Source of the DNA: Sporobolomyces roseus | Lineage: Eukaryota; Basidiomycota; Microbotryomycetes; Sporidiobolales; Sporidiobolaceae | NCBI GenBank assembly: GCA_016617785.1 | Contig: JADILM010000001.1 | Span: 496,001 to 560,000 of the forward strand | Length of the DNA stretch: 64,000 nucleotides | Direction of reading: 5' to 3' | In this document: positions 46,015-60,933 of the stretch, in pieces | Layout: each line of letters opens with the position of its first letter | Numbering within the stretch: the stretch's first letter is position 1 | Notes under the pieces: generated by a model | What the model was told of the DNA's origin: nothing | Seen by the model: only the letters and a program-made list of their open reading frames with translations | Database searches by the model: none | Made by a program: the position numbers and the translations under genes

Positions 46015-47700
46015 ATGTCTTCCTCCCTAGTTCACTTAGGGATCGCTGCATCAGCCGGTCTAGTCCTCGGTGCAGCAGGAGCGTTCTCCTTCAGCTCGTC
46101 TTCCTCTACTCGATCGAATCCTCTCCCTCCTCCTCCTCCCTCATCTCACGGTAACCCAGGACGACCCGAGCATTCCTTACCACCTCTTACGGGACAAGGG
46201 AAACCCGCAGAAGTCTATCATGGTGGATTGACAGGTCGAGACTTGCGCTCAACGATATTGAGCGGCACCACTATTGGTCAGTCCCCTCCCTTCCTCCCTC
46301 CTTTCGAGTCACAATTGAGCTGAGAGAGAGAAAGAAAGGATGCGTGTAGGTCCAGTGAGCGATATCTTGATACGAACGGGTTATACAGCGGCTTATGATC
46401 GAAGGAATAGGATTCCCGCTTGGACTGCCGAACACTTGACGAAGGAGAGTTTGAAGTCTGGTGGAGGGGATAGGAATGAGAGTAGGTTCGTAGAGGATCC
46501 GGATGTTCCAAGTATGTTTAGAGCTGGGTTGTTGGATTATTTCAGGAGTGGTTACGGTGAGTTGTTCAACCTATTTGATTCGAGAGTCGAGAACTGCTTG
46601 ACTGACTCTGGTTTTGATGGCGTGATGGAATAGATCGTGGTCATCTCGTACCTGGTGAGCATCCTGTAGTTACCCTTGCCGACCAAGAATCACAAACTAA
46701 CTTCGCATAACTCTCCTTGACACTCGTTCACTCGTTCTCCTGTCCTCTCCCTCTACCAGCTGCCGATTGTAAAGCTTCGCAAGTAGCCATGTCCGAAACC
46801 TTCCTTCTCTCCAACATCGCGCCTCAAGTAGGAGAAGGATTCAGTAAGGTTCTCGACGAACTCTCTGCCTCAATCCTCGAGACTAACAGTTTTTCTCATT
46901 CGCAGACCGACATTACTGGGCTTACCTAGAGGCTGTACGCATAGTTCCTCTCATTCCTATTTCTCCTTGGTCTCGTACTGACGCTTGAATGAGGTTTGAT
47001 CAGTTCTGTCGAAATTTGACGAAAGATTTCGAAGATGTTTACGTTTTCACCGTTCCTCTCTTCTTACCAAAGAAGGATCTCAGGGATGGGAAATGGAAAG
47101 TCGTACGTTGTGTTCACCGTAGTATTCCTTTCTGTTCGTCCGAGACTGAGACCACCGTCGTTTTTCAGTCCTACGAAATGATTGCACCTCAAAACGGACC
47201 TCCTTCAATCGGTAAGCTCACCACCGAACCTCCTTATCTCTCCTCCTATTCAATCCAGTGATGCTCACGGTCTTCATCGTTTCCCAGCCGTTCCCACTCA
47301 TTTCGCCAAAGTGATTCTCGCTTCACGCACACCTTCCCACTCGCTCTCCCTCATCCCCTCCTCTTCCACTTCTCAAGATCGTAAAGAATGGGTTCAAGGA
47401 GCGTTCGTACTCCCAAACGAACCGATCCCGGATCAAACTAGATTGGAAGGGTTCGTAGTACCCGTCGAGAGCGTCGAAAGGAGTGCTGGATTGAATTTGT
47501 TACCGGAGAGTATGAGGGGAGTCAAAGAGTTGTGCAAAGTGAGTCTTCTTTTCCTGAGCTTGTGTCGTGTAGATGGAACTGATGAGGGTTCGGGGGAAAT
47601 GTAGACTATCAAATGTGAGGTTGTAGTGAGGAGGTTCGATGATGCGAACAAGAAGATGGGAGGTGGTCGACCAAAGATTGAACGAAGGCAGAGCATCTAG
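46015..47700 (+). CDS. NUC1: Mitochondrial endonuclease G / NUC1
   Basis: Mg-dependent DNA/RNA non-specific nuclease of the mitochondrial intermembrane space, linked to mitochondrial DNA turnover and cell death. The start at 46015 opens MSSSLVHLGIAASAGLVLGA, a membrane or targeting helix, followed by Pro-rich sequence. Landmarks across seven or so short introns: GPVSDILIRTGYTAAYDRRN, the catalytic motif DRGHLVP then AADCKASQVAMSETFLLSN, IAPQVGEGFNRHYWAYLE, FCRNLTKDFEDVYVFTVPLF, VSYEMIAPQNGPPSIAVPTH and GAFVLPNEPIPDQTRLEGF. The last exon begins TIKCEVVVRRF and ends RRQSI with TAG at 47698-47700. The DRGH His and the metal Asn region are intact. The start lies 307 bases from the divergent PRMT5 start. 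Confidence 0.93.
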
Positions 47701-48297
47701 GAGGCTGTGTGAACTGTGTGACGAGTTGGGCAGTGAAGGGTGCCGAGAAGGAGTAGAAATCGCAAACTTTCGTCGTTTTCGCATTGGAATCGGATATGAG
47801 TATCACTTCGTCTTCCTTCGTGAGTCGGCAGGCTTCGAGCGAGACAGAGAGTCACTCCTGCCGTCAGACTGCACGTCCTCTACAGGATCTCCCTGGATCT
47901 CCCCATGTCATTCTCTCTCTCCTCTCCTCTCCGTTTCCGCTCCACTGCCCGATGTGAATTTGGTAAGGAGATGAAGGCTTTTTCAACAAAGAAAGATGGC
48001 GAGGGATGGCGGGTGATTTGTCGACAGAACGAGGGAAAAGGGGGAAGATGAATACCGAAAGTTTTCGAGAATTTTCCAACTCTCAAGCACCAGGTTCTCC
48101 TTTTTCTCATTCTCTCCCATATTCTCGCTTTCTCGCAACCTTCCTTTACTTCCCGAACCCCTCGTTTCTCCCCGTTTTCTCCCAGATATAAAACGACACA
48201 GTAAGACCCAACGACCCGTTTAGAGGCTAAGAAAGTAGGAATGAGAGAAATCATCAGCATTCAAGGGCGGGCAGGAAGTGGGGGAAGAGGGGGAATC
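47701..48297. other. Intergenic region
   Basis: 597 bases between convergent NUC1 and RPL39. Both strands carry open frames of 60-126 codons that overlap each other and have no homology features; they are taken as chance frames. Confidence 0.5.
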
Positions 48298-48599
48298 TCA
48301 CTTGAGCTTAGTGCGGCGCCAGTGACGACGCTTAGCTAGATGGTTTGGGAAGTAGAGAGCGAAATGAATCAGATTCGGAGAACAGAAGGGGGGAAATGAG
48401 AATTGTTGAATGCTAACCGTTGTACTGGATCTTGGAGTCGCTCTTGAGACGGAACCACTGGGGGATCGGGCTATACGGAGTATGCAATACAAGGTCATTT
48501 ATGCGGATTAGAGAGGGAAGTGGTGAAAGTTGCGTACCGGTTCTGCTTGGAAGCCTTGGCGAGGACGACCTTGGTGCGGAACGACTTGTTGGAAGGCAT
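48298..48599 (-). CDS. RPL39: Cytosolic ribosomal protein eL39
   Basis: Small basic large-subunit protein lining the exit tunnel. Three exons encode MPSNKSFRTKVVLAKASKQ + NR, PIPQWFRLKSDSKIQYN and AKRRHWRRTKLK (51 residues), an end-to-end match to eL39 of other eukaryotes. Exon ends are clean: donor CG|GTACGC after Asn-Arg, acceptor ATAG|C, then AAC G|GTTAGC and AG|CT. The start is 48597-48599 and the stop 48298-48300. Its small exons mean it is easily missed by simple frame scans. Upstream is a long 5' region. Confidence 0.95.
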
Positions 48600-49576
48600 C
48601 TCGCTAAATAAGATGGGAGAGGGGAGGAGGAGAGTGTCAGCGAAGTTGAAGGGTTTGAGAGTAAATTCGAGGTTGCTGAGGTGAACGATCTCGAGGCGGA
48701 TGTCGCTTCTTGAGGCTAGCGCGAGTTGCTGATAGACTTCTGTGTCTTCTTGTAGATGTCTTGTATGCTCCCCTGAGTCCTAGAGTAGCGTTGTAGTCTG
48801 CTTGTTGTTCCTCCTCAGATCAGATGCTGCTTCTCATCCACTCCACCTCTTGTAGCCATTCCTGAACCATCCGAGAACGTGTAAACACCCTCTCTTCTAG
48901 CCTACGCCAACCAACATCTTCCCACTGACTAATCTCGCTCGTTTGCTCCTCTTTCTCGACTTTTCCAATTTTACCATTTCTCCCTCTCCGTCACCGATTC
49001 GAGTCAGACTTGCGTTGTAGAGCGTTGCGGTAGATGCCTGCGAATCGAATGAGCAAGATAACTATAGACTTACGTTTGTGGAAACGGGTGAGGTGGCTCG
49101 GAAGATCAAAAATTAGGACAGCTCAGACTTTCTGTCTCTCGCCCAGTTCGACTTCCTTATCATCAAAAGTAATCATCAATTGGCTTCTTCGCTCTCCTCA
49201 CTGAGTGGACGATATGTTGGACGTCTCGATTGAAACCGAGACGGAGGCGACAGCGAGACAGGAAAAGAATCAAATCGCACTCACTTCGAACAAACTCCGA
49301 AGAGCGAAAAGTTCGAAATCCGGCAGTTTCGCGAGTCAACAGCTCTTTGAGTCGCAGGTGGATACAGAATCTGAAGCAGCTTACTCTCTCTCTACAGCTG
49401 TACCTAAATATCTGAAGCGATGACTCGACCTCGGATTCAAGCTTGAAAGTCAGATACTCTTCGCAACGCATTTCGCCGTGCAGTTGCCCTACCGCTTCCT
49501 CTGTGCGCTTTCTCGCCCGCGCGTCGACAAAGGTCTTCACAGTTCGACTACCCCTATTTCGACCTTCGACGGTATG
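48600..49576. other. Intergenic region upstream of RPL39
   Basis: About 1 kb without an accepted gene. A 125-codon minus-strand frame (49163-49540) and a plus-strand frame opposite it have no family features. It includes the RPL39 promoter. No recognisable RNA gene was seen; a small RNA would not be visible to me without folding. Confidence 0.45.
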
Positions 49577-49634
49577 ATGTGTCAGTCAGCCGGTTAAAGA
49601 AGAGCGGAATCCGCTCGAATCTCCGTGACAAACG

Positions 49635-49667
49635 CCTCTCTCTCTATCTCTCTCTCCCTCTCTCCTT

Positions 49668-49698
<31 letters not shown>

Positions 49699-49699
49699 T
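49635..49699. repeat. CT microsatellite
   Basis: An interrupted (CT)n run of about 55 bases, then GTGTGTGT. It lies within the unresolved 5' part of the coiled-coil gene ending at 51052. Confidence 0.9.
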
Positions 49700-49900
49700 G
49701 CCCTCTCCTCCCGGCACACTCATACCCAGCCAAACTCTCTGATTCGGCGAGCCTTGGTCTGTCATTAGCGGATCTGACCCAAAAGATCCATACTGGCTTA
49801 AAACTGGCAAAATCCCGGGAAAGGAAGATCCTCAAGCTCCTGGATTCGGAAGATTGGGTGACGCGACAAACTATGTTTCCCGTCGAGGTCAACCTGTAAG

Positions 49901-51052
49901 TTGGCATCTGAATTCGCTCACGACGGGTGCCGTACTTCGAATCTTTCGATTGCTCCTGAGCTGAAGCGCACGCGAGGTTGTCAGGCCGCGCTGTTCGAGC
50001 CTACAGCCTTTGTCGCTATAACCGATCGCACTCGAGAGGGGATTCGGTCAGGACCAGCGAATGATCGACCTCGTTCAGAAACTGGAGGAAATCGATCTTC
50101 GCGCTCAAGCATTTCACCTTCAGCTCAAGCAGGCTCGCACGCATCCACTACTTCCCGCTCCAGACGATCGCCCGCTCATCGACGCACTGCCAGCTTGGCC
50201 GAGAGTGCCACACCTGTCAATTCGGTTACAGACGACGTATCTACCCATTCCCGTTTCGAACATACACAGCCCGGAAATTTCTTCGAGTTCGACCCTATTC
50301 CCTCACTCTCCCCCACAGTCTTCCGCCCGATCAACTCACAGGAGGATCCCTTTGCCTTCGACCCTTTCTATGCTTCGAGGTCTTCGCAACACGGAACTTC
50401 TCCTCCCCCTTCTTCGACCGTCCAGCCTCCCACTATAGTCGTCCAGCCAGCAACTCCTTGTATCTCCCATGCCGACCTTCAGTCTTCGCATCGACCTCAC
50501 CGACGTTCCCATTCCGAAACGACCAAAAGTAGCCCATCTTCTGTTCTCCTCGACCCTCATTACCCCTTCATCCCAAGACTTCGTTCTGCCTCCGCACCTC
50601 GATTTCATCATCAAGTCCACGCAAGTACAGGTGTCGCCACAACCAGCCCCGGAATGCCACTTCAGCAACCGTTACCGGCTGCAGAAAATCGACGTCCAGC
50701 TCCTGGGATTTCGTGCATTCCTCAACATGTAGACTTGTTCAGACGGGAAGGGGCGGCTGATCAGGGCTTAGAGGCAAACAGACAAGCTTTGCGGGGAATG
50801 GAACAGGCTGGTCGACAACGCGAGGAGGAGAGAGCAACGTTGAGGGCAAAGATTACGACACTCCTTGACGAGAAGAGTGTCTTGAAGAACCAGAAGACGG
50901 ACTCGCAAGCTTGGAAACTTGCTGTAAAAAGAGTAGACGACCGCTTGAGTACGGTCCGCAGAACCTTGAAGCGCTTTGATGAGAGGTGGAGTGACGCGAA
51001 TGCTCAGCTTTTGGAGTATCGCAGGAAGTACGGTGAGCCAGATCAGTACTAG
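49901..51052 (+). CDS. Low-complexity protein with C-terminal coiled coil, 5' end unresolved
   Basis: Not recognised. The open frame has no ATG at its start; the first in-frame ATGs are deep inside it, so upstream exons must exist. An upstream open stretch (49740-49895) encodes SLADLTQKIHTGLKLAKSR and ends at a strong donor, GTAAGT at 49896, but no in-phase acceptor joins it to this frame. Within the frame: a Ser/Pro/His-rich region with FFEFDPIPSLSPTVFRPIN and EDPFAFDPFYASR, then a C-terminal coiled coil (GMEQAGRQREEERATLRAKI, LAVKRVDDRLSTVRRTLKRF), ending YRRKYGEPDQY. The coiled-coil end argues that this frame is coding. A frameshift, a missed exon or a sequence error could explain the 5' problem. 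Confidence 0.5.
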   Translation: MASEFAHDGCRTSNLSIAPELKRTRGCQAALFEPTAFVAITDRTREGIRSGPANDRPRSETGGNRSSRSSISPSAQAGSHASTTSRSRRSPAHRRTASLAESATPVNSVTDDVSTHSRFEHTQPGNFFEFDPIPSLSPTVFRPINSQEDPFAFDPFYASRSSQHGTSPPPSSTVQPPTIVVQPATPCISHADLQSSHRPHRRSHSETTKSSPSSVLLDPHYPFIPRLRSASAPRFHHQVHASTGVATTSPGMPLQQPLPAAENRRPAPGISCIPQHVDLFRREGAADQGLEANRQALRGMEQAGRQREEERATLRAKITTLLDEKSVLKNQKTDSQAWKLAVKRVDDRLSTVRRTLKRFDERWSDANAQLLEYRRKYGEPDQY

Positions 51053-51498
51053 AGGAGAATTAGAGGGGGTGGGAGAGGGTGACGACCTTCAAGTTTGCGT
51101 GTTCGATTCTCCTGTTTTTTTACAAAGCCGAATTTGTTCCTTCGCGCAAGTGATTTGTCTGTTCCTTTTGCCTCATACTCGTCGAGGAGAGGTCAACGAG
51201 TGGTTCTTCCTAAACCAGGCCCGTCATCAAGTGGACACTCGCATCAGACGGATCCGAACTGTTCGAAGGGGTAAATTTGCGATTCTGTACAATTCTGTTG
51301 ATACATCTCCTGCTGTCCCTCTTCCTCCATCACGCTTTGTGACCGTACTCTCTATCTGAGTTTCGCGTCTTCTCCATCCACAACGTAACACCGATTCGGT
51401 TCGTGACCTTTCTGCTTCGCTGCAACTTCCCTAAATTCCCCTTAAATCCCATTTCCTCCTGCCGTCTCATCCTCCCATCCATTCCCTAACCTCTCCAC
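51053..51498. other. Intergenic region between convergent genes
   Basis: 446 bases; the last 140 are CT-rich. No coding content accepted. Confidence 0.5.
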
Positions 51499-51909
51499 CT
51501 AGTGACTCAAGAACTTCCTTCCCTTTGCCCACCTCCTCATCAAAGTCTTCCTCCCATTCTTACTCCTCTTCCTAACCAAGAATCCATGCTTCCTCTTCCT
51601 CCTCACTTGCGAAGGTTGATACTCTGCACCGTAGACTGCGAATCGTTTCTGTTGATCTCCTGAAGAGGTTTGGGACAAGAGGGAGAGAATGGGAGATGAG
51701 AGCTGAGATGAAGAAGAGGGAACGAGGGAAGGTCGAACAGAGGACAGGAGGGATCTTGTTGGAGATGGGGCGGATCTGAAGAGGGTGGAGAAGGATTGGG
51801 TAGGACTAGTTAGACTCGTTCGAGGTAATAGTTGTGGTCGAATTGATGAAGGAGAAAGGCGGAAGAGAGTTCGCGAAGAAGGAACGAGGGATCGTGGTAG
51901 TCGCGGCAT
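51499..51909 (-). CDS. MRPL34: Mitochondrial ribosomal protein bL34m
   Basis: Large-subunit protein of the mitochondrial ribosome. Single exon, 136 residues. The N-terminal 80 or so are Ser/Arg/Leu-rich, a mitochondrial presequence ([18 protein letters not shown]). The C terminus is the diagnostic bL34 core: [20 protein letters not shown], then [20 protein letters not shown]. It is divergent from the ALKBH7-like gene, 248 bases apart. The long presequence relative to the mature core is normal for fungal mitochondrial ribosomal proteins. Confidence 0.95.
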   Translation of the reverse strand: MPRLPRSLVPSSRTLFRLSPSSIRPQLLPRTSLTSPTQSFSTLFRSAPSPTRSLLSSVRPSLVPSSSSQLSSPILSLLSQTSSGDQQKRFAVYGAEYQPSQVRRKRKHGFLVRKRSKNGRKTLMRRWAKGRKFLSH

Positions 51910-52157
51910 GATATTGTAGTATGATGGAAGAGGCCTCCTAAACGCTGTTCTGTTGCTTTAAGCGAGTTGATGAGGTCGATGTCGAGGTTGAAGAGAGAAA
52001 GTTGAAATCGGTCCTCTCCTTGACTTGCTACATCTCACTCGATACTGAGAATACCCCGGGCTACTCAGGAGAACGTATATCTAGATACGCGGGTTTCCAC
52101 CTCGACCGTTTGGGCTCATCGATTGCCGTTACTCCTCGATTTCGATCCCAATTCAAC

Positions 52158-53153
52158 ATGATCCGATTAACTTCTTCTACCCTCCTCAAGTCCTCTCCAA
52201 TCTGTACGAGACGACTCTATTCGACCCCTCATTCATCCCTCACCATTCTTCCGACCTTTCTATCTCAAGAAGAGCAGTCACTCCTCCTTTCGCACACTCT
52301 AGCTCTCCTCGATTCTCCCTCTCGTACAACATCAGCTGGACGTAAGAAACGCAAGACATGGCTCAAAGCGAATACTGGCTACGACATAGCGCGGGATGGG
52401 TTCATGCAGGATGAGGCGTACGAATTTGAACAAGGTCATTTCGATGGAGTGATTAAAGGGTATCGTGAGATGCTCGTGAGGGATGGACACTTCGATGAAG
52501 TGATCAGGGATGAATCGAAGCGAGGTGTGTTAGAGACGACGCTCAAGAAAGTCTACTCGCTCCTACCACCTTCGACACCTGCGACTTTGAACGAATCTTC
52601 CTCTCCTCCCGCCTCTTCTTCATCACTCCTCGATCCTCCGCCTCATCTCATCATGCATTTACTACATCTATCTTTTTCCGGTCGCATCTTCCCTCACGTC
52701 GACAATCTCGAAGCTTTCGGAAGAACGATCGTTGGAGTCAGTCTCGGAGGAGGAGAACGAGTCATGAGGTTCAAGCGGACGTCGGAGGATGGCGAGCCTA
52801 CGTCCGAAGAAGGACCTGATGAGTTCGAGGTACTCGTACCGAGTGGGAGCGCTTATGTACAACAGTAAGTTGAGCGTTTCTCTCGATCGCTCCATCGAAG
52901 AAATGAAGACTCATTCGCTCCCGTTCCTCGCAGAGAACCGTTGCGAACGCACTATACTCACGAGGTCCTGGATCAAGCTCAATGGGAAGGAAGGACCGTA
53001 GGAGGGAGTCAGAGATTGAGTATCATGTTGAGGGTATGTCGATGCTTTCCTTTCTCCGTTCTTCTCTTTCGTTCCTCGCTCACCTTTCACTGTCTCCACT
53101 AGGATCGGTTGCCTGTAGATCCTGCGAAACGACAGAGCTTCTCTTTCTCCTGA
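52158..53153 (+). CDS. Mitochondrial AlkB-family (ALKBH7-like) 2-oxoglutarate dioxygenase
   Basis: Fe(II)/2-oxoglutarate-dependent dioxygenase. The start at 52158 opens MIRLTSSTLLKSSPICTRRL, a mitochondrial presequence. Seen: LTILPTFLSQEEQSLLLSHT; TGYDIARDGFMQDEAYEFEQ; then the Fe site IFPHVDNLEAFG (His-x-Asp), IVGVSLGGGERVMRF (the typical AlkB strand), LVPSGSAYVQQ, and after an intron EPLRTHYTHEVLD (distal His) and GGSQRLSIMLRDRLPVDP (2-oxoglutarate Arg). The chain closes in phase: last exon 53103-53153, ending SFSFS. The arrangement and short C-terminal part resemble ALKBH7, which acts in mitochondria; the substrate is not inferable. Confidence 0.78.
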
Positions 53154-53285
53154 ACCTTCTCGAGTTTCCTACGGGAATCCGGGTTCTACAAACGGTCTTA
53201 TCCTCGTCTCTTACCGAATCTTGCTCTGCTCCTCCGCCTCTCACTTGAATCTCGACCCCAAGAAGCGCTTAGTATCAGCTAGAGT

Positions 53286-54319
53286 ATGCCAGGTCGAGGA
53301 AGATGTGAGAAATGCGACGTTGGGGAGATGTCGTCCGAGGTTTGTCCTCTTTCTCTCTCACAAACGCTCTATCTTATGCCGTCTTCCTCTACAGCGGTTG
53401 GAGGAACACATGATCAGGCATACACCAGAAGGAGGGACTTTCAAATGTAGCAAGTGCGATTCGTGGTGTTCTACTCGGTTAGTTTTTGATCTCCTCTAAC
53501 CCTTCATCACTGAAGCATCCTTAATCAGACTGAGCTTTCGACTCCAATAGCCTCACTCTTGGAACACATGAAGGGTATCAATGTCACAAGCGACCAGGCC
53601 GTGTTCCTTCTACCCTTCAACCGCGACGCCGTTATTCAGTTCGAGGACGGGAACGAGATATCGGTCAACTTCCTTCGCCACACGCTGAAAATGTAGCGTC
53701 TAGTGTGCCGGACCTACCGCGTCGACCCACACTTCAAGGACATGGGAGAGGAATGTCTGAAGGATCGATCGGACGACAGCGTCCACCTCTCCCTCCTCGA
53801 TTCGCTCCGACCGACCATCTCGACGGAACTGCGATCGAACCCGAGCAGCACTCGCCAGTACCTATTCGCTCACATCCTTCTCCGCAAGCCCTGTTCGATT
53901 CCGAGTTCTCGGCTCTTCTACCACCTGGACGACGTCAAAGTCAAGGGGAATGGAACTTTCATACTCGGAGGTACTCGTATCCTGCTTCTCCGCGACCATC
54001 GATTACATCCAATGACATTACTCCTGGAGAGCCTTCAATCGCATCTCCTGCTGAAGTTCGTCAAATCTTCGAATCTTTCCAAGCAGAAACTGACTTTTAC
54101 TCGTTCTTTGTCGACAGTCAGAGATACGTATCTATCAGCAGATGCGTGCTTCATTCCGATACTCCTTCCGGATTTCCCTCGAAAGCATCTCTCCTCTCCC
54201 TTTCGCCAACTCCTTCCTTTCTCCATCTCGTCCCCTCTTCGTCCCCTCTTCTCAGACATACCCTTGAATCATCCCCTTTCTACTCTCCCCTTCGTCAATC
54301 TTGTTCCTCTAACTGCTAA
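53286..54319 (+). CDS. Two-finger C2H2 zinc-finger protein, tandem copy A
   Basis: Predicted nucleic-acid-binding protein. Exon 1 is MPGRGRCEKCDVGEMSSE and ends at a phase-0 donor (GTTTGT). Exon 2 begins RLEEHMIRHTPEGGTFKCSK and ends STR at a phase-2 donor. Exon 3 continues LTLGTHEGYQCHKRPGR. Finger 1 is C-x2-C-x12-H-x3-H. Finger 2 is CSKC, then H-x5-H, less regular. The rest is Pro/Ser/Arg-rich with YSYPASPRPSITSNDITPG and an Asp/Phe-rich segment (FESFQAETDFYSFFVD). Introns and finger sequence match copy B at 54535. Length is about 340 residues. Probably a lineage-specific regulator; role unknown. The end at 54319 assumes no further intron in the last exon. Confidence 0.7.
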
Positions 54320-54534
54320 ACGAGACTTTTCTCTTCGGAATTCGAAAAGTGACCCACTTTGGTGCGAGCGCTCAGTCCTTCCCAAAACTCAGCTGTCCGT
54401 CGGAGCTTACGGAGATCGGGAGGAGACGATCCTCTCTTCCGCCGTCTGTTGCCGGGTTGTCTCTCTCCAATCTTCTCTCCTCTCCCTCCACTTCGAACGG
54501 ACTTCTCAGCCTAACTTTCACGGAATCATATGCT

Positions 54535-55330
54535 ATGACTGAGGGCAAGGGATCCTGTCAGCATTGCAACGTAGGAGAGATGAGCAAGAAGGTCAGTTCG
54601 TCTGTTCCAGCAGATTGGGTTCTTACTCACGCGCACATACTGGGTCGTCAGAGGCAAGAGGCGCACGAGAAGCAGCACACCCCGCAAGGAGGCGTCTTCC
54701 AGTGCCCAAATTGTCCGAGAACGTGGATGCCAACACGGTGAGTTCGCATGGCTCTTTCAGGAGTTTTTCGCCCGACTGAATCTCCTCCATGAAGGAACGC
54801 CATCGCCTCCCATATGTCGCACCATTGCACGCCGCAGAGGAATGAGCAAGCGCTTGAATCCGGCTCTCGCAGTCAAGAAGATCAAAAGGGAGACCATCCT
54901 CCTCGCTCGCCAACGCCGGCCAGGGACGCAACTTCTCCTGCTCCAGAGCTCCCTCAACCCGTCACACCCTCTGATTGTCCCGAAGACCCACGCACAATGG
55001 CTCTCCCGCAATCCTCGATGCAGCCGCCTCGACAACATTCTCTAATTCTCGAGCGTGAGATTCCCCAGATCACTCGGCGTACAAATCGGAGCCAATTCAG
55101 CTTCCACCATCCCTCTCCGATGTCAGTACCGGAGCCGATCGTTGTGTACGACACTGACTCTCGACACGACAAGACGCCGCATAATCTTTTCAATGTCAGT
55201 TCGTCTCTTCTTTCTGCACTTGCCAGAGCTCACCGGCAATTCTCCCCCACAGGATCACTCACTTGTCAAACAACGGCCTCTGTCGCTTCGTCAGCAAGTC
55301 GTCTATTGTCAAACCCATCCTTTGATCTGA
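54535..55330 (+). CDS. Two-finger C2H2 zinc-finger protein, tandem copy B
   Basis: Paralogue of the gene before it. Exon 1 is MTEGKGSCQHCNVGEMSKK (phase-0 donor GTCAGT). Exon 2 starts RQEAHEKQHTPQGGVFQCPN and ends MPTR (phase 2). Exon 3 starts NAIASHMSHHCTPQRNEQ. Finger 1 is C-x2-C-x12-H-x3-H; finger 2 is C-x2-C-x13-H-x3-H. Shared with copy A: VGEMS, the HTP-x-GG run between fingers, and both intron phases. The tail is Pro/Ser-rich (FSFHHPSPMSVPEPIVVYD). A likely last intron (donor GTCAGTTCG after FN) gives DHSLVKQRPLSLRQQVVYC and a stop at 55328-55330; unspliced, the frame would run to 55470. The donor matches the first intron of this gene. Function unknown. Confidence 0.68.
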
Positions 55331-55701
55331 TCAATTTGAGCTTTTTACTTCCCCTTCGTTCTCTCTGTTTCCTGCAAGATGTTGCGTATTTGTCAGGGCT
55401 GGACACCTTCCTCGATGTACCACGAAACAGAACATTCGAAATCCGGCTCGTTTCTCTCGATTCGCTTTGAAAGAAGAGAGATAGTGAAAGCAAAAATTCC
55501 ATTCGAAAGACATCAGGGAGACGAGAGAGCAAAGGTCATGTAGAAGTCACAAACGACAAATCAAGAAGAAGGAAGGGAATGCAAAGAAGCGGAATTGGGA
55601 ACGTCATGCGAATCAGGAGAGAGAGAGAGAGAACGAAAAGGAAGGGGAGAGGAGTAGTAAAAATGTTGAATAGATACAGAAACAGATCGATACAATTTAC
55701 T
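55331..55701. other. Intergenic region between convergent genes
   Basis: 371 bases, or 231 if copy B is read unspliced to 55470. It contains a short (GA)n run at about 55618-55634. No genes recognised. Confidence 0.5.
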
Positions 55702-60395
<4,694 letters not shown>

Positions 60396-60933
60396 GTAAG
60401 AGTAATGCGAGTAGAATAGGAGTGGAGAGAGAGCAAAGCGAAGTTTCTCGTCCTCCTAAATTGCTGCAGTCCAACTTTTCGATTCTTGAAAAAGCGGTGA
60501 AAGGTTCCGCTTGAAAAGGTTCGATCTCGTTCGATCGAACAAGTAACCAAGAGAAATTTCAAGTCGAGAAAAAGGGAAGGTAGCCGCGGGTTTTACTCCA
60601 ATTTTTCGCTTCTTTCGCTTCTCGCTCGCTCAAACTCGGGGGGTTCAACCGGTTCTCGCTGGAAATGATCCATGTGATTCGATCGAACCCGAGTGGGCGG
60701 TGAAGCAACGAATCGAAGGAATCGCTTCCAGGTCGAGCGAGAAAATCGCCAGAACCGATTAATCTCACCTCAGACTCGCGCCGAAGGACCAAGCAGTTGT
60801 GGTCTGTTTGCAGGTTGTTATGACAACATAGACTCGGAACTGACCCCAAGCGAAACCACCCTTTCCCTCCCTTTTCAGCCTGTACACCGCAATCCACCAA
60901 AAGACCCCTCAACCCGTCCTTTTTTTCTCCAAT
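60396..60933. other. Intergenic region
   Basis: 538 bases between the KDM4 start and the TFB3 stop, both on the minus strand. Rich in TTCGA and TCGAT words. Short open frames carry no features. No gene recognised. Confidence 0.5.

Noticed and set aside
47701..48297. Several overlapping open frames of 60-126 codons
   Set aside because: Mutually overlapping on both strands, with no motifs and no supporting splice sites.
53703..54542. 279-codon plus-strand frame
   Set aside because: A shifted frame over the last exon of C2H2 copy A; the frame chosen is the one that joins to the finger exons.
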